From Calditrichota bacterium (GTDB lineage: Bacteria; CLD3), in NCBI GenBank assembly GCA_008501735.1, contig QQUF01000032.1, positions 1 to 64,000 of the forward strand: 64,000 bases of DNA. The letters run 5' to 3'. The translations under genes were made by a program, and so were the position numbers. Below are positions 52,497 through 61,397 of the stretch, one piece after another. Each line of letters begins with the position of its first letter. The stretch's first letter is position 1. Under the pieces are notes generated by a model that worked only from the letters and a program-made list of their open reading frames with translations, was not told the origin of the DNA and ran no database searches.

Positions 52497-55400
52497 TCAC
52501 TCTACTTCAATTTTATCAATTTCTTTCATTAATCTGTCTGTTTCGGTTAGTGCTACGATAATTTTTTGGTAGTGTAAAATATCTTCAAAATTCAATTTTC
52601 TGCCTTCTTCTCTACCTTTTGGTGAACGGTCTTTGAGCCATTTTTGTGCTGGTTGGTAACCTCCGATGTAAAATTCCCAAGCTACTAAAGGAACTTTGTC
52701 AAAATATTGTTGCTCGTTAATCCAGACTTTACCGAGTTTGTTTTGTTCATCTGTTAGTTGGAAACCCGGACTTTTGGCAGTGAGTTTGCGAGTAATTACG
52801 TTGTCGCCGTCTTGTGGGTAAGTTGTGATGAATTCTTCTACTTTTGAGGATTCTAACAAATGAATTTGTCTGAGTTCTCCGCCTAATTTTACTAATTCCC
52901 AAAAAATCTTTGTGGATTTTGGAAACGGGATTCTTGGGAAATCAATCTTTAAAAACTCTTTGTATTTTTCTCGGTAAGTTGGTGAGTGCAAAACGGCGTA
53001 AATGTAATCAAGAATGTCAATCGGTGCAAAAGTGTCTTCCGTTTCCTCTTTTTCGTTGGTGAATTTCAAGCCTACTTTTTTAGCAATTTTCGTTACAAGT
53101 TTCAAATCCAAATTCGGCTTTCTTACCTCTTCTGAAAATAAATCTTCTTTGTCAGAGTAAAGGTAAAGTGGGAAAGTATTTCCTCCACCTCTTCTATAAA
53201 TATTTAAATCTGTCATAAATTTAGTAATAAAACCTAGATTCCAAGTCATTTGTCCAACAGCTAAACCTTGTCTTCCAAGCACTAATCCTAAGTTGTCTTT
53301 TTTAAAAAAGTGTTTCATAACATCACCTCTTGGCATACAATGAAAACCTTTTGATTTTCCTGTGAAGTATGTTTTTTTATTTTCAAAAGGACGGTAAGAA
53401 ATAGTTGTAATGTTGTTGAAATCGCAATTACTTTTAATTAAATCTGCTTTTGCAAATTCAATTTTCCAATCTCTTACATCATTTCCAAGTTTAAATTTTT
53501 CTCTTGCAACTTCATTCTCCAATTCTAAAAAACTTTGAATGGTTGATATTACTTCTTCTTTAGTTTCGTGAATTGTAAAATGGTCTCTTGATGTTGCTAC
53601 TCCAACTGAGTTGATTTGAAATAAATCAATTATTGAAATAAATTCGTCATAATTTTTCTTTACATCAAAATCTTTTGGAACGAAGTAAAAATTAGGTTTT
53701 ACGTTTTGTAATTCATTCCAAGCAATTGTTTTAAGAGAATTTTTATTCAGAAATTCATATTTTTTATTTCGCTTTCCATAAAGGTCAAAATGAAAAACTT
53801 GAGCGAGTGTTTTACTTTTGGTTTCCTTCACAAAAATATTAATGCTTACGCCTTGCATAATGTCAAAAACATTTTGGTCAATACTTCCGTCAGGCGAAAC
53901 TTCTTTTTTCTTAGAATTTCCGTGCAAATCAATTGTGTAAATTTTGTCAAAAGCTCTTAGCAGATTCCAACGCATTCCTCTAAAAGTTGGATTGTCAAGA
54001 AAACCGTGAGGATTGATGAAAGCCAAAATTCCTTCACCATTTTTTTCGATGTAAAACTGTGCGAAACGCATAAATTTTACGTAGTCGTCATTAATCCATT
54101 TAGGATTTCGTTCTTGCAATTTTTGTTTTCCACCCGGTTCTTTTTTGTAATCTTCCATTATTTTCATAATCCAATCACCTTTGTTTTTACTTTCTCCCAA
54201 ATATGGTGGATTTCCAATAATACACATTACAGGATTGTCTCTTTTAATGTGATTCGCTTCGTTAGCTTCATTGCTAAGCCAACTTGCAAAAATAGTTCCT
54301 GTGTCAGGGTGATTTTCTTCCAAAGAATTTGTTAGGTAAATATTTAGTCTTTGGTTTTTCTTTGGCTTGTAACCTGTTTCGGTCAAAAGCATATCCAATT
54401 TTAAATGAGCCATTGAGTAAGAAGCCATAAGAAGTTCAAAACCGTTCAAACGTGGAATTAAATGTTCCTCAACGTAACCGTTCCAAGCACCTTGCATTTT
54501 TTTGAAATTTTGGTGGTAAATATTTTTTATGACTTCTGCAAGAAAAGTTCCTGTTCCAGTTGCAGGGTCAAGAATTTGGACTTTGTGAACTTCCTTTGTC
54601 TGCATTTTATTTTTACTACTGCCTTGAATTGGAACTTTGATTTTTGTTTTAGAAATGTCTGCCAAACCTTGTTTTAGCTCAAACTCCGTTTTAAGAATTT
54701 CGTCAACAGCACGAACAATAAAATTCACAACAGGTTCAGGCGTGTACCAAACTCCTCTTGATTTCCGAAGTTTTGGGTCGTACTCTGCCAAAAATGTTTC
54801 GTAAAAATGAATCATTGGGTCGTTTGTTTGGGTACTTTTTCCAAAGCTTTTCAGAAGTTCTTCAACATTTGTTGCTCTGAAAACTTCGGCGAGATTGTCA
54901 ACAGTTCGTTTAATTCTTTCATCAATATCAGGACCTGCGACGTAACCAAAAAGTTTTCTCAAAAATGGATTGGATTTCGGAATGAGTTCAGCGGCTTCTT
55001 GGCGACTAAAGTCATTTAAAGAAGTGTCGTGCAAACGAGCGGCAAACATTCCGTAAGCAAGAGTTTGAGCGTAAATATCTGCGAATTCTTTTGTCTTTAA
55101 ATCGTGAATTAGGAATGCTTTGAAAGTGTTGAATTGTTCTTTAAGCGAAGAATTTTCTTGAGATTTTTCATCAGAATTCAAAGCTCTTTCCAAAATGTCT
55201 TTTAGCAAACGAGCTTTTGCCGCCATCATTTCGGCGAGTTTTTTGGAGGATTTTATAGATTGCCCAAGAAATGAGCAAAAGTTTTGCAAAAGGTGTTTGA
55301 ATTCCTCAAAATTTTCAGGAATCGGTTTAACCAACTCTTCTTCAATTTCTCCGATTTTTATTTCGTGAACCAAGTCGCCGTTTTGGAAAAACTGAAATTT

Positions 55401-55706
55401 CAAATAGTCGGTGATGATTAAATTATCAAGGGCTTTTCGGTAACGAGTAAACTGTTCTTTGTATTGTTTCGACTTTAGGTCTTTTCCAATGTCTTTTGCT
55501 TCGATGTAACCAATAGGAATTTTTCCTTTTGTGATTACGTAGTCAGGATTCCCACAATCTGTAACATTTGAAGGCTCATTTGTAATTTCAATTCCTTTAA
55601 TCAATTCACGAATCAAAATTTCCAAATCGCTTCGATAAGAATGTTCCCTTGAAATTCCAGATTTGAAACGTGTATTAATTTTCTCAAGGTAATTTTGAAT
55701 AGGCAT
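52497..55706 (-). CDS. single-chain restriction-modification enzyme (Type ISP/IIG-like, N6-adenine methylase)
   Basis: 1069 residues. The N-terminal nuclease has Asp55 (NPDYVI), Glu69 and Lys71 (YIEAK), a PD-(D/E)xK site. After a helical spacer comes the methylase: RKSRGVWYTPEPVVNFIV, SAM motif DPATGTGTFLAEV (about 377) and catalytic NPPYLGES (about 500). The C-terminal target-recognition part ends PLVAWEFYIGGYQPAQKWL and DILHYQKIIVAL, as in Type ISP enzymes. No SNF2/DEAD translocase lies between nuclease and methylase, so it is closer to Type IIG in build. Flanked on both sides by the ctaaccacc repeats. Confidence 0.9.
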   Translation of the reverse strand: MPIQNYLEKINTRFKSGISREHSYRSDLEILIRELIKGIEITNEPSNVTDCGNPDYVITKGKIPIGYIEAKDIGKDLKSKQYKEQFTRYRKALDNLIITDYLKFQFFQNGDLVHEIKIGEIEEELVKPIPENFEEFKHLLQNFCSFLGQSIKSSKKLAEMMAAKARLLKDILERALNSDEKSQENSSLKEQFNTFKAFLIHDLKTKEFADIYAQTLAYGMFAARLHDTSLNDFSRQEAAELIPKSNPFLRKLFGYVAGPDIDERIKRTVDNLAEVFRATNVEELLKSFGKSTQTNDPMIHFYETFLAEYDPKLRKSRGVWYTPEPVVNFIVRAVDEILKTEFELKQGLADISKTKIKVPIQGSSKNKMQTKEVHKVQILDPATGTGTFLAEVIKNIYHQNFKKMQGAWNGYVEEHLIPRLNGFELLMASYSMAHLKLDMLLTETGYKPKKNQRLNIYLTNSLEENHPDTGTIFASWLSNEANEANHIKRDNPVMCIIGNPPYLGESKNKGDWIMKIMEDYKKEPGGKQKLQERNPKWINDDYVKFMRFAQFYIEKNGEGILAFINPHGFLDNPTFRGMRWNLLRAFDKIYTIDLHGNSKKKEVSPDGSIDQNVFDIMQGVSINIFVKETKSKTLAQVFHFDLYGKRNKKYEFLNKNSLKTIAWNELQNVKPNFYFVPKDFDVKKNYDEFISIIDLFQINSVGVATSRDHFTIHETKEEVISTIQSFLELENEVAREKFKLGNDVRDWKIEFAKADLIKSNCDFNNITTISYRPFENKKTYFTGKSKGFHCMPRGDVMKHFFKKDNLGLVLGRQGLAVGQMTWNLGFITKFMTDLNIYRRGGGNTFPLYLYSDKEDLFSEEVRKPNLDLKLVTKIAKKVGLKFTNEKEETEDTFAPIDILDYIYAVLHSPTYREKYKEFLKIDFPRIPFPKSTKIFWELVKLGGELRQIHLLESSKVEEFITTYPQDGDNVITRKLTAKSPGFQLTDEQNKLGKVWINEQQYFDKVPLVAWEFYIGGYQPAQKWLKDRSPKGREEGRKLNFEDILHYQKIIVALTETDRLMKEIDKIEVE

Positions 55707-55772
55707 TTACACTTCCTCTTCTAATTTTTTGGCTTTTGCGTAAATAAAGTTTAGTACCAAACTTAACGCTTT

Positions 55773-55900
55773 TTAACCACCCCCGAAAATAGAATTTCCC
55801 AAACTTCGTTTGTAAATCCTATTTTCTCCCCTCTTTAATCAAGGAGGGGATTTTTTCCGTTTCAAACTTTAGGTTGCGAAAACGAAAAAATGGGGTGGTT
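55773..55900. repeat. ctaaccacc element E3 (shorter variant), right of the restriction-modification gene
   Basis: Begins ttaaccacccccgaaaa and ends aaaatggggtggttt. Its right half (ctcccctctttaatcaagg, then cgtttcaaactttaggttgcg) matches the right half of E1. The stretch 55707-56100 holds E3, a 39-bp spacer, E4 and a hairpin, with no ORF. Confidence 0.78.
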
Positions 55901-55939
55901 TCGCAGAACTTTAAATTTATTTCCAATTTAACCGTGTGT

Positions 55940-56050
55940 CTAACCACCTCTGAAAAAAATTACGAACCGCTTCGCTTGAATTTTTTTCTGTCTCCTCCTT
56001 TAAAAGGTGGAGAGTTTTAGTTTGTGAAAAGCACGACAATTTTTCTCTCC
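55940..56050. repeat. ctaaccacc element E4 (partial)
   Basis: Begins ctaaccacctctgaaaaaaa and keeps cgcttcgcttgaattttt and ctcctcctttaaaaggtgg, as in E1/E2, then diverges. The spacer before it (actttaaattt...gtgt) also resembles that between E1 and E2. Confidence 0.75.
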
Positions 56051-56060
56051 TTTTGAAGTC

Positions 56061-56089
56061 TTCAAAGTTTTCCTACCTAAAACTTTGAA
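56061..56089 (-). terminator. hairpin after the unknown 345-residue gene
   Basis: ttcaaagtttt (56061-56071) pairs with aaaactttgaa (56079-56089), an 11-bp perfect stem with a 7-nt loop, 12 bp past the stop. No long U-tract follows on the minus strand. Confidence 0.55.
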
Positions 56090-56100
56090 AATTAACAAAA

Positions 56101-57138
56101 TTAAAAAACTTCAATTCCTAAATAGGTATATGAGTCAGTGTTTCTCGCAATTTTTTTCTTTTTGGCTCTTCTCTTTCCTTTTCTCCACCATTTTTTTATG
56201 TCGTAATAGCCTTCAAAGTAATCTTCCAATTCAGCAAAAGAATTTTTGTCAATCATTTTTCTGACATTCTCATCTGTAATTTCGATTTCTTCGATTTCTT
56301 CCTCAGAAAGATTTTCCCAATCCTCATCTAAGTTTGCACGGTAAAAAGCAAAGCTGAAATTAAATTCTTTCTCTTCGAACCTTTCCGCCACTTCGCCTTC
56401 TTTCAAATTTTTAGCAATATTAAAATAATACCTTAATGCTTTTTTGGTGATTTTCCGAGAGTAACCATTTCCCCACCAATTTCTAATTTCACCAGAATAT
56501 CTGTTTTCAAAATCTGTCAGAAGTTTTTCATTGAAAGTTCCTGCGAGGTCTCTGTCTATTTTTTCCAATTCGATTTTCTGTTTTTTAGTTAATTTCATTT
56601 CACCTAAAGCTGAACGCAAATTTACGAGTTTATCAGAATCTCCTTCAACAAGAGATTCCCTTAACCCGAATCTGTCGGTCAAATAGACAAAATATCTGTA
56701 TGTGAAAAACCCGTCGCCGAATTCATTGTTGTATCTTAATTTCTCATTTTCAAGGTATCTAACATAACCTTTCCATTTGTCTCTGTATTTTGGGATTGTC
56801 CCAGCGTAAGCTCTTTTATGGGTTTTAAGAAAAACTTCTCCAACCGATAAATTTTTCAATTTCCATTTAGGAATATCGTAAAGTCCGCCAACTATTTTAT
56901 CAATTCCAAGTTCCAAAGACCAAAAAATATCGGCATCAAGAAGGTCTTCAAAGTAAAGAAAGACCATTTCATTTTTGACGATTTTTATAAAATCAGTACG
57001 ACCTGAAAGTGATTTTTCAAGTTTCAGACTTCTCGGTCTTTGTGGGCGATTTGTAGCTTCTAACGTGCATTCATAGTAATCATCAGAAAATGACACTACT
57101 TTTAAAATCACGTTATCTTTTTTTTCAACTTTTTTCAT
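56101..57138 (-). CDS. uncharacterised protein next to the restriction-modification locus
   Basis: 345 residues, not recognised. No signal peptide or membrane segment. It is rich in Lys, Glu and aromatic residues. The N-terminal 60 residues look like a beta-barrel (LKVVSFSDDYYECTLEATN); the rest is mixed. Two paired-tryptophan basic motifs, RNWWGNGYSRK (about 218) and KKWWRKGKRRAKKKK (about 316), suggest nucleic-acid contact. It stands between the repeat-flanked enzyme and the MBL gene, with its own hairpin, and may be an accessory gene. I assign no function. Confidence 0.75.
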   Translation of the reverse strand: MKKVEKKDNVILKVVSFSDDYYECTLEATNRPQRPRSLKLEKSLSGRTDFIKIVKNEMVFLYFEDLLDADIFWSLELGIDKIVGGLYDIPKWKLKNLSVGEVFLKTHKRAYAGTIPKYRDKWKGYVRYLENEKLRYNNEFGDGFFTYRYFVYLTDRFGLRESLVEGDSDKLVNLRSALGEMKLTKKQKIELEKIDRDLAGTFNEKLLTDFENRYSGEIRNWWGNGYSRKITKKALRYYFNIAKNLKEGEVAERFEEKEFNFSFAFYRANLDEDWENLSEEEIEEIEITDENVRKMIDKNSFAELEDYFEGYYDIKKWWRKGKRRAKKKKIARNTDSYTYLGIEVF

Positions 57139-57191
57139 AGTTTTAGTAAAAATAATTTATTGTTTGTGTGAACTAAAATTCTATTGTTTTC

Positions 57192-58337
57192 TCATTTAAA
57201 CAATTCCCACCACTTACTTTCGGGAAAATTTTCTTCACCTAAAACAAGTGGCTCTCCGATTTGTGGTGTGGAAATTGGCATTTTCATTTCGTGTGCTTTT
57301 GCAGTTACTCTTTCGATTGGGTCAGTCCAACTATGAGTTGCAAGTGTAAAAGCTCCCCAATGAATCGGTAAAATTAATTCTGCTTTTACATCAAATCCTG
57401 CTTGAACAGTTTCTTCGGGCATCAAATGAACATCTTTCCACAAAAGGTTGTACTGACCGCATTCCATAAGTCCAATGTCAAAAGGTCCGTACTTTTCGCC
57501 GATTTTCTTAAAATGTTCTCCGTAACCCCCGTCTCCACTAAAATAAATTTTATCATTTTTTCCAAGCAGAACCCAAGAACCCCATAAAGTGCAAGATTGG
57601 TCGTTCAAACCTCTTCCTGACATATGTCTTGAAGGAGTAAAAGCAATTTTAATTGAACCTAATTCGGCTTCATTCCACCAATCCATTTCGTGGATATTTT
57701 CAGATTTTATGCCCCAAACTCTCAAATGATTTCCGACTCCAAGCGGAGCAAAAAATTCTTTAGTTTTAGATTTTAATTTTTCAATCGAAGGATAATCCAA
57801 GTGGTCGTAATGGTCGTGAGAAATGAAAATTGCATCAATTTCTGGGAGTTCTTCAATTTCGATTGGCATTTCACTGTTGTATCTTTTTCTTCCCAAAAGT
57901 GAATGAGGTGCTGCGTAATCACTAAAAATTGGGTCGATTAAAATGATTTTCCCGTCTAACTCAATTAAAAATGTGGAATGTCCAAACCAAGTAATTCTTG
58001 CAAGTGAGTCGGGTTTACTGATTAAACTTTGTTGGTCAATTTTCTGAACTTTTATGTCGCTTTTTGGTGCAAGGTTAGGAACAGGTTGCAAAAATTCTTT
58101 GAGCATTTGACTAATGCTGTGGCAATCAACCAACATTTCTATTTCTTCAAAGTTTATAAATTTACCTTCTTCAAAATGACCAGTTTTTGCAAATTCAATT
58201 TTCTGTTTTTCTGTTAGGCTTCCACCAAATTGCGGACTCAAGTTGAGAAACAGAATTCCAATAATTAAAATTAATCCTAAAAATGAACCAATTGTAATTC
58301 CTAACCACTTTAAAAATTTCAAAATTTTACTTCTCAA
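57192..58337 (-). CDS. MBL-fold metallohydrolase (NAPE-PLD/UlaG-like)
   Basis: 381 residues. One N-terminal membrane anchor (about 10-32). Metallo-beta-lactamase fold: TWFGHSTFLIELDG, SHDHYDHLD (HxHxDH at about 173), FTPSRHMSGRG, FSGDGGYGEHF and LPIHWGAFTLATHSW. This order is that of N-acyl-phosphatidylethanolamine phospholipase D-like hydrolases, suggesting a phospholipid-type substrate at the membrane. It overlaps the mscS gene by 11 bp; last gene of a four-gene run. Confidence 0.88.
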   Translation of the reverse strand: MRSKILKFLKWLGITIGSFLGLILIIGILFLNLSPQFGGSLTEKQKIEFAKTGHFEEGKFINFEEIEMLVDCHSISQMLKEFLQPVPNLAPKSDIKVQKIDQQSLISKPDSLARITWFGHSTFLIELDGKIILIDPIFSDYAAPHSLLGRKRYNSEMPIEIEELPEIDAIFISHDHYDHLDYPSIEKLKSKTKEFFAPLGVGNHLRVWGIKSENIHEMDWWNEAELGSIKIAFTPSRHMSGRGLNDQSCTLWGSWVLLGKNDKIYFSGDGGYGEHFKKIGEKYGPFDIGLMECGQYNLLWKDVHLMPEETVQAGFDVKAELILPIHWGAFTLATHSWTDPIERVTAKAHEMKMPISTPQIGEPLVLGEENFPESKWWELFK

Positions 58338-59178
58338 TTTCTGCTTTCTTGTCCAAAATTACGTTGATTGTTTCAAAAGGCATTTTTACGTCAGCTTTTA
58401 CTAAAGTATCTAAAATCTGTTCTCTAAGTTTGAATCTGATTGGAATGTGTTTTTTCTCATCTTTAATCCAAACCCTAAAAATGAGTTCAATGTTAAAATC
58501 TTTAATGTCATTCAGAACGATTTCAGGAGCAGGTTCTGCTAAATAAATTTCTTTGTCTTGCACAATTTCAAACAACTTTTCTCTAATGTTTTCAAGGTTT
58601 TCAGAAACGTCAACTGTAAATTTGATGTCAATTCTTAGATTGGGGAAATTCGTGTAAGAGGCAACCATTGAGTTGACAATTTGAGTGTTTGGGATTGCAA
58701 TCATTTTTCCGTCAATTGTGCTAACTCTTGTTGACCTCATTGTAATTTGCTCGACTTTTCCGTACTGACCATTGATTTCAATCAAATCGCCGATTACAAA
58801 AGGTCTGTCCCAAAAGATGAACAATCCTGAAATTATGTTTGAAAGTGCATCTTTTGCAGCAAAACCGATTGTCAGACCTGCGACTCCAAGACTTGCCAAA
58901 ATCGAACCTGTGTTAATTCCGACTTGAGACAAAGCCGTAATTATTGCTATTAAAAAAATTACATTTTTGGTAATCTGAATTATGAAACTCTGAATTGTTG
59001 TGTCTAAGTCAATTCTTTTAAATGAAACTTTAAGCAGTTTGTCAATGATTTTCCAGAAAATTACAAAAAACAAAATCACAAAAAATGATGCAACTAAACT
59101 TGGGAAAAAATCCACAAATTTCGCAGTCATTTGTTCGTAAGAAAATAAGTGAAGTAGTTTTTCCGAAATTGTATCCAT
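58327..59178 (-). CDS. mscS: small-conductance mechanosensitive channel, MscS family
   Basis: 283 residues. Three membrane segments (about 22-110), the pore helix GVAGLTIGFAAKDALSNIISG, then the beta domain PFVIGDLIEINGQYGKVEQITMR and the alpha/beta C-terminus. Full family length. Releases solutes on hypo-osmotic shock. The operon partners suggest an envelope-stress unit. Confidence 0.93.
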   Translation of the reverse strand: MDTISEKLLHLFSYEQMTAKFVDFFPSLVASFFVILFFVIFWKIIDKLLKVSFKRIDLDTTIQSFIIQITKNVIFLIAIITALSQVGINTGSILASLGVAGLTIGFAAKDALSNIISGLFIFWDRPFVIGDLIEINGQYGKVEQITMRSTRVSTIDGKMIAIPNTQIVNSMVASYTNFPNLRIDIKFTVDVSENLENIREKLFEIVQDKEIYLAEPAPEIVLNDIKDFNIELIFRVWIKDEKKHIPIRFKLREQILDTLVKADVKMPFETINVILDKKAEIEK

Positions 59179-59210
59179 TAAATGAAACCTCCAAATGAGT
59201 TTTTAAAGTA

Positions 59211-59885
59211 TTAGTTCTTTGCTAAAATATTTATGTCTTTGCTTTCGATGACTCTTTGCTCGTATCCATTTAGAACCACGTTAATCATTGCCTTTCCGAT
59301 TGCTTGTGAAGTCGTGGTATGATTTGGGAAAATGACTTTTAGAATTGGATACAAATGTTTGGCAATTTGAATTCCAAAATCGTAAAGTCTGGTTTTTGAT
59401 TTAACTTCGCCAATTGGTTGAATGTAAGCAGGTCGGAAAGCAAACGAGTTTTTGAATGGCATTGCAAGAATTGCATTTTCAGTTTTTCCTTTAACTCTTG
59501 CCCACATTGTTTTGCCTTTTTCCGAGCTGTCAGTTCCTGCTCCAGAAACGTAACAGAAAGTCATTTCTTTATTTTTTTCAAGTAAGGTTTTAGCAAAATT
59601 TATCGCTAAGTCGTAAGTAATTTTGGTGTAGTCTTCTTCCGACATTCCAATCGAAGAAATTCCCAAACTAAAGTAACAAGCGTTGTAATCTTCAAGTTCA
59701 TTTTCGATTTCTTCTAAATTGTAAAAATCCTTGTGAATGATTTCTTTGAGTTTCTCGTGTTTTGTTCCGATAGTCTTGCGGTTGACTACAAGAACGGTTT
59801 CGACGTTCGGATTTTCTAAGCACTCAAGTAAAATCCCTTTTCCTACCATTCCTGTTGAGCCAGTGATAATTGCTTTAATTTTCAT
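59211..59885 (-). CDS. NAD(P)-binding epimerase-like oxidoreductase
   Basis: 224 residues. Rossmann loop ITGSTGMVGKGIL at the N-terminus, CYFSLGISS and FCYVSGAGTDSSEKGK (short-chain-type Ser site), and NSFAFRPAYIQP. Resembles atypical SDR proteins of the HTATIP2/YwnB type. Substrate unknown. It shares one base with the upstream FGE-like gene. Confidence 0.85.
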   Translation of the reverse strand: MKIKAIITGSTGMVGKGILLECLENPNVETVLVVNRKTIGTKHEKLKEIIHKDFYNLEEIENELEDYNACYFSLGISSIGMSEEDYTKITYDLAINFAKTLLEKNKEMTFCYVSGAGTDSSEKGKTMWARVKGKTENAILAMPFKNSFAFRPAYIQPIGEVKSKTRLYDFGIQIAKHLYPILKVIFPNHTTTSQAIGKAMINVVLNGYEQRVIESKDINILAKN

Positions 59886-60868
59886 TAATTTTTTACGACT
59901 CTAAATCCAAAATGGTTGTTTCCTCTGTTCTCAAAATCAGAAGCTCTTGCATAAGTCAACAAAGTTGAAGAATGGTAATTCCAAGAACCGCCTCTTCTAA
60001 CTCTTTTTGATTCTGTTCCAGAACTTGAATTGATTGGGTCAGTTACTCCTTCAGTGTAAAAACTTGCGTCGTAGTAGTCCAAACACCATTCCCAAACATT
60101 TCCGCCTAAATCGTAAAGCCCAAATGGATTTGGCGAGTAAGAACCAACTGCGATTGAATGTCCATTTGGATTGTAAACTCCAGGAGTGTCTCCGTTGTAA
60201 TTTGCTTTGCCAGAATTCAAAGTTCCGTCATCAGTTGGATATTCGAGTTGTTGCCCACCTTTTGCTGCAAATTCCCATTGAGCTTCTGTTGGCAAACTAA
60301 TTTCGTAAAATTCTGTGAAAGCAAAAGCTCCGTACCACTTTACCCAATTTACAGGAAAATCTGATTTCCCTGAATCTAAAAGTTCAAATTTATTTGTTGA
60401 TGAATTGTAAGAAATCCAACTTTTGTTGTCGATGTGTTCTTCTTCTCCACCACTTGTGCAGCCGCCTGTTTCTCCTAATTGCAAAAATATTTGTCCACTA
60501 TTCGGAGCGTCGCCGTTTCCGATTACCATATTTTCTGTGTAAACTCCACAAGGGTCGGCTGTTTGTTGTGCTTCAATTTTTATCCACCCTTTGTCATTTG
60601 CAGAATTTAGAAATTCTACGTACTCGGCATTCGTAATTTCTTTCTCTGAAATTTTAAAAGAAGAAACAGTTACACTAACTTCGGGAGCATCATTGCTCAT
60701 AGTTGTTCCTCCCATCGTAAAAGTTCCACCTGAAATGTCTTTGAAAACAATGCTTGTTGGCAAAGTTGTGGTTGTTTCTGTTGGTTCTGTGTTTGAATCG
60801 TTATCACTACAACCGAATGATAAAATTCCACTGAAAAGAATTGCAAAAGCTATTTTTTGATTTTTCAT
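59885..60868 (-). CDS. FGE/SUMF1-like lipoprotein
   Basis: 327 residues. Lipoprotein signal with lipobox LSFGC (Cys20), then a formylglycine-generating-enzyme-type fold: ISGGTFTMGG, FKISEKEITNAEYVEFLN, LPTEAQWEFAAKGG, GGNVWEWCLDYY, RRGGSWN and HFGFRVVK. In this lineage such lipoproteins are common and often non-catalytic or gliding-related; no sulfatase is adjacent. First gene of the four-gene run ending in the MBL hydrolase. Confidence 0.88.
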   Translation of the reverse strand: MKNQKIAFAILFSGILSFGCSDNDSNTEPTETTTTLPTSIVFKDISGGTFTMGGTTMSNDAPEVSVTVSSFKISEKEITNAEYVEFLNSANDKGWIKIEAQQTADPCGVYTENMVIGNGDAPNSGQIFLQLGETGGCTSGGEEEHIDNKSWISYNSSTNKFELLDSGKSDFPVNWVKWYGAFAFTEFYEISLPTEAQWEFAAKGGQQLEYPTDDGTLNSGKANYNGDTPGVYNPNGHSIAVGSYSPNPFGLYDLGGNVWEWCLDYYDASFYTEGVTDPINSSSGTESKRVRRGGSWNYHSSTLLTYARASDFENRGNNHFGFRVVKN

Positions 60869-61069
60869 TTTTCTTGAAAATTTAGTTGTTAGTTAAAAGT
60901 TGTTCAGAAATTACACATAAAGATTTAATTAAACAAAATTTAATTCTACCAAGCCATAAATCCATTTAATCTTACACTCTAAAATAAACGTATTCATTGA
61001 GTTAGAAAAAAAATTGAAAAACGATTGTTTTTACCTTACATTTCGCAAAAATTTTACGAAAGAACTTTA

Positions 61070-61381
61070 ATGTCAAAATATGGAAAACACGTTTTTATTT
61101 GCACAAACGAAAGACCTGAAGGAAGTCCAAGAGGTTGTTGTGCAAACCAAGATTCTGCTGAAATTCAAATCAAAATGAAAGCAGAGCTTAAAAAACGTGG
61201 AATGAGTAAACAAATCCGTGCAAACAAAGCAGGTTGTTTGAACTTTTGTGAACAAGGTCCTGTTGTAGTTGTTTATCCTGAAGGAACTTGGTACAAAGGA
61301 GTTTCAGCAGAGGACGTTGAAGAAATTGTAGAATCTCATTTAATAAATGACGAGCCTGTCGAAAGATTAATTTTTAAATAA
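61070..61381 (+). CDS. thioredoxin-like [2Fe-2S] ferredoxin
   Basis: 103 residues from ATG 61070 (MSKYGKHVFIC); the frame opens 15 codons earlier. HVFICTNERPEGSPRGCC, then ANKAGCLNFCEQGPVVVVYPEG match thioredoxin-like 2Fe-2S ferredoxins, related to the NuoE fold. The cluster cysteines are the first Cys, one of the GCC pair, and the two in GCLNFC. Carries single electrons; partner unknown. It leads a forward operon. Confidence 0.92.
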   Translation: MSKYGKHVFICTNERPEGSPRGCCANQDSAEIQIKMKAELKKRGMSKQIRANKAGCLNFCEQGPVVVVYPEGTWYKGVSAEDVEEIVESHLINDEPVERLIFK

Positions 61382-61397
61382 AAACTTAGGAAATAAA

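Noticed and set aside
52161-56100. Transposase or integrase explaining the repeat-flanked island
   Set aside because: No recombinase motifs in any frame between the repeats; DUF559 is a nuclease fold, not an integrase.
60869-61069. tRNA or small RNA gene in the gap before the ferredoxin gene
   Set aside because: No cloverleaf, no hairpin of note; sequence is plain AT-rich promoter-like DNA.
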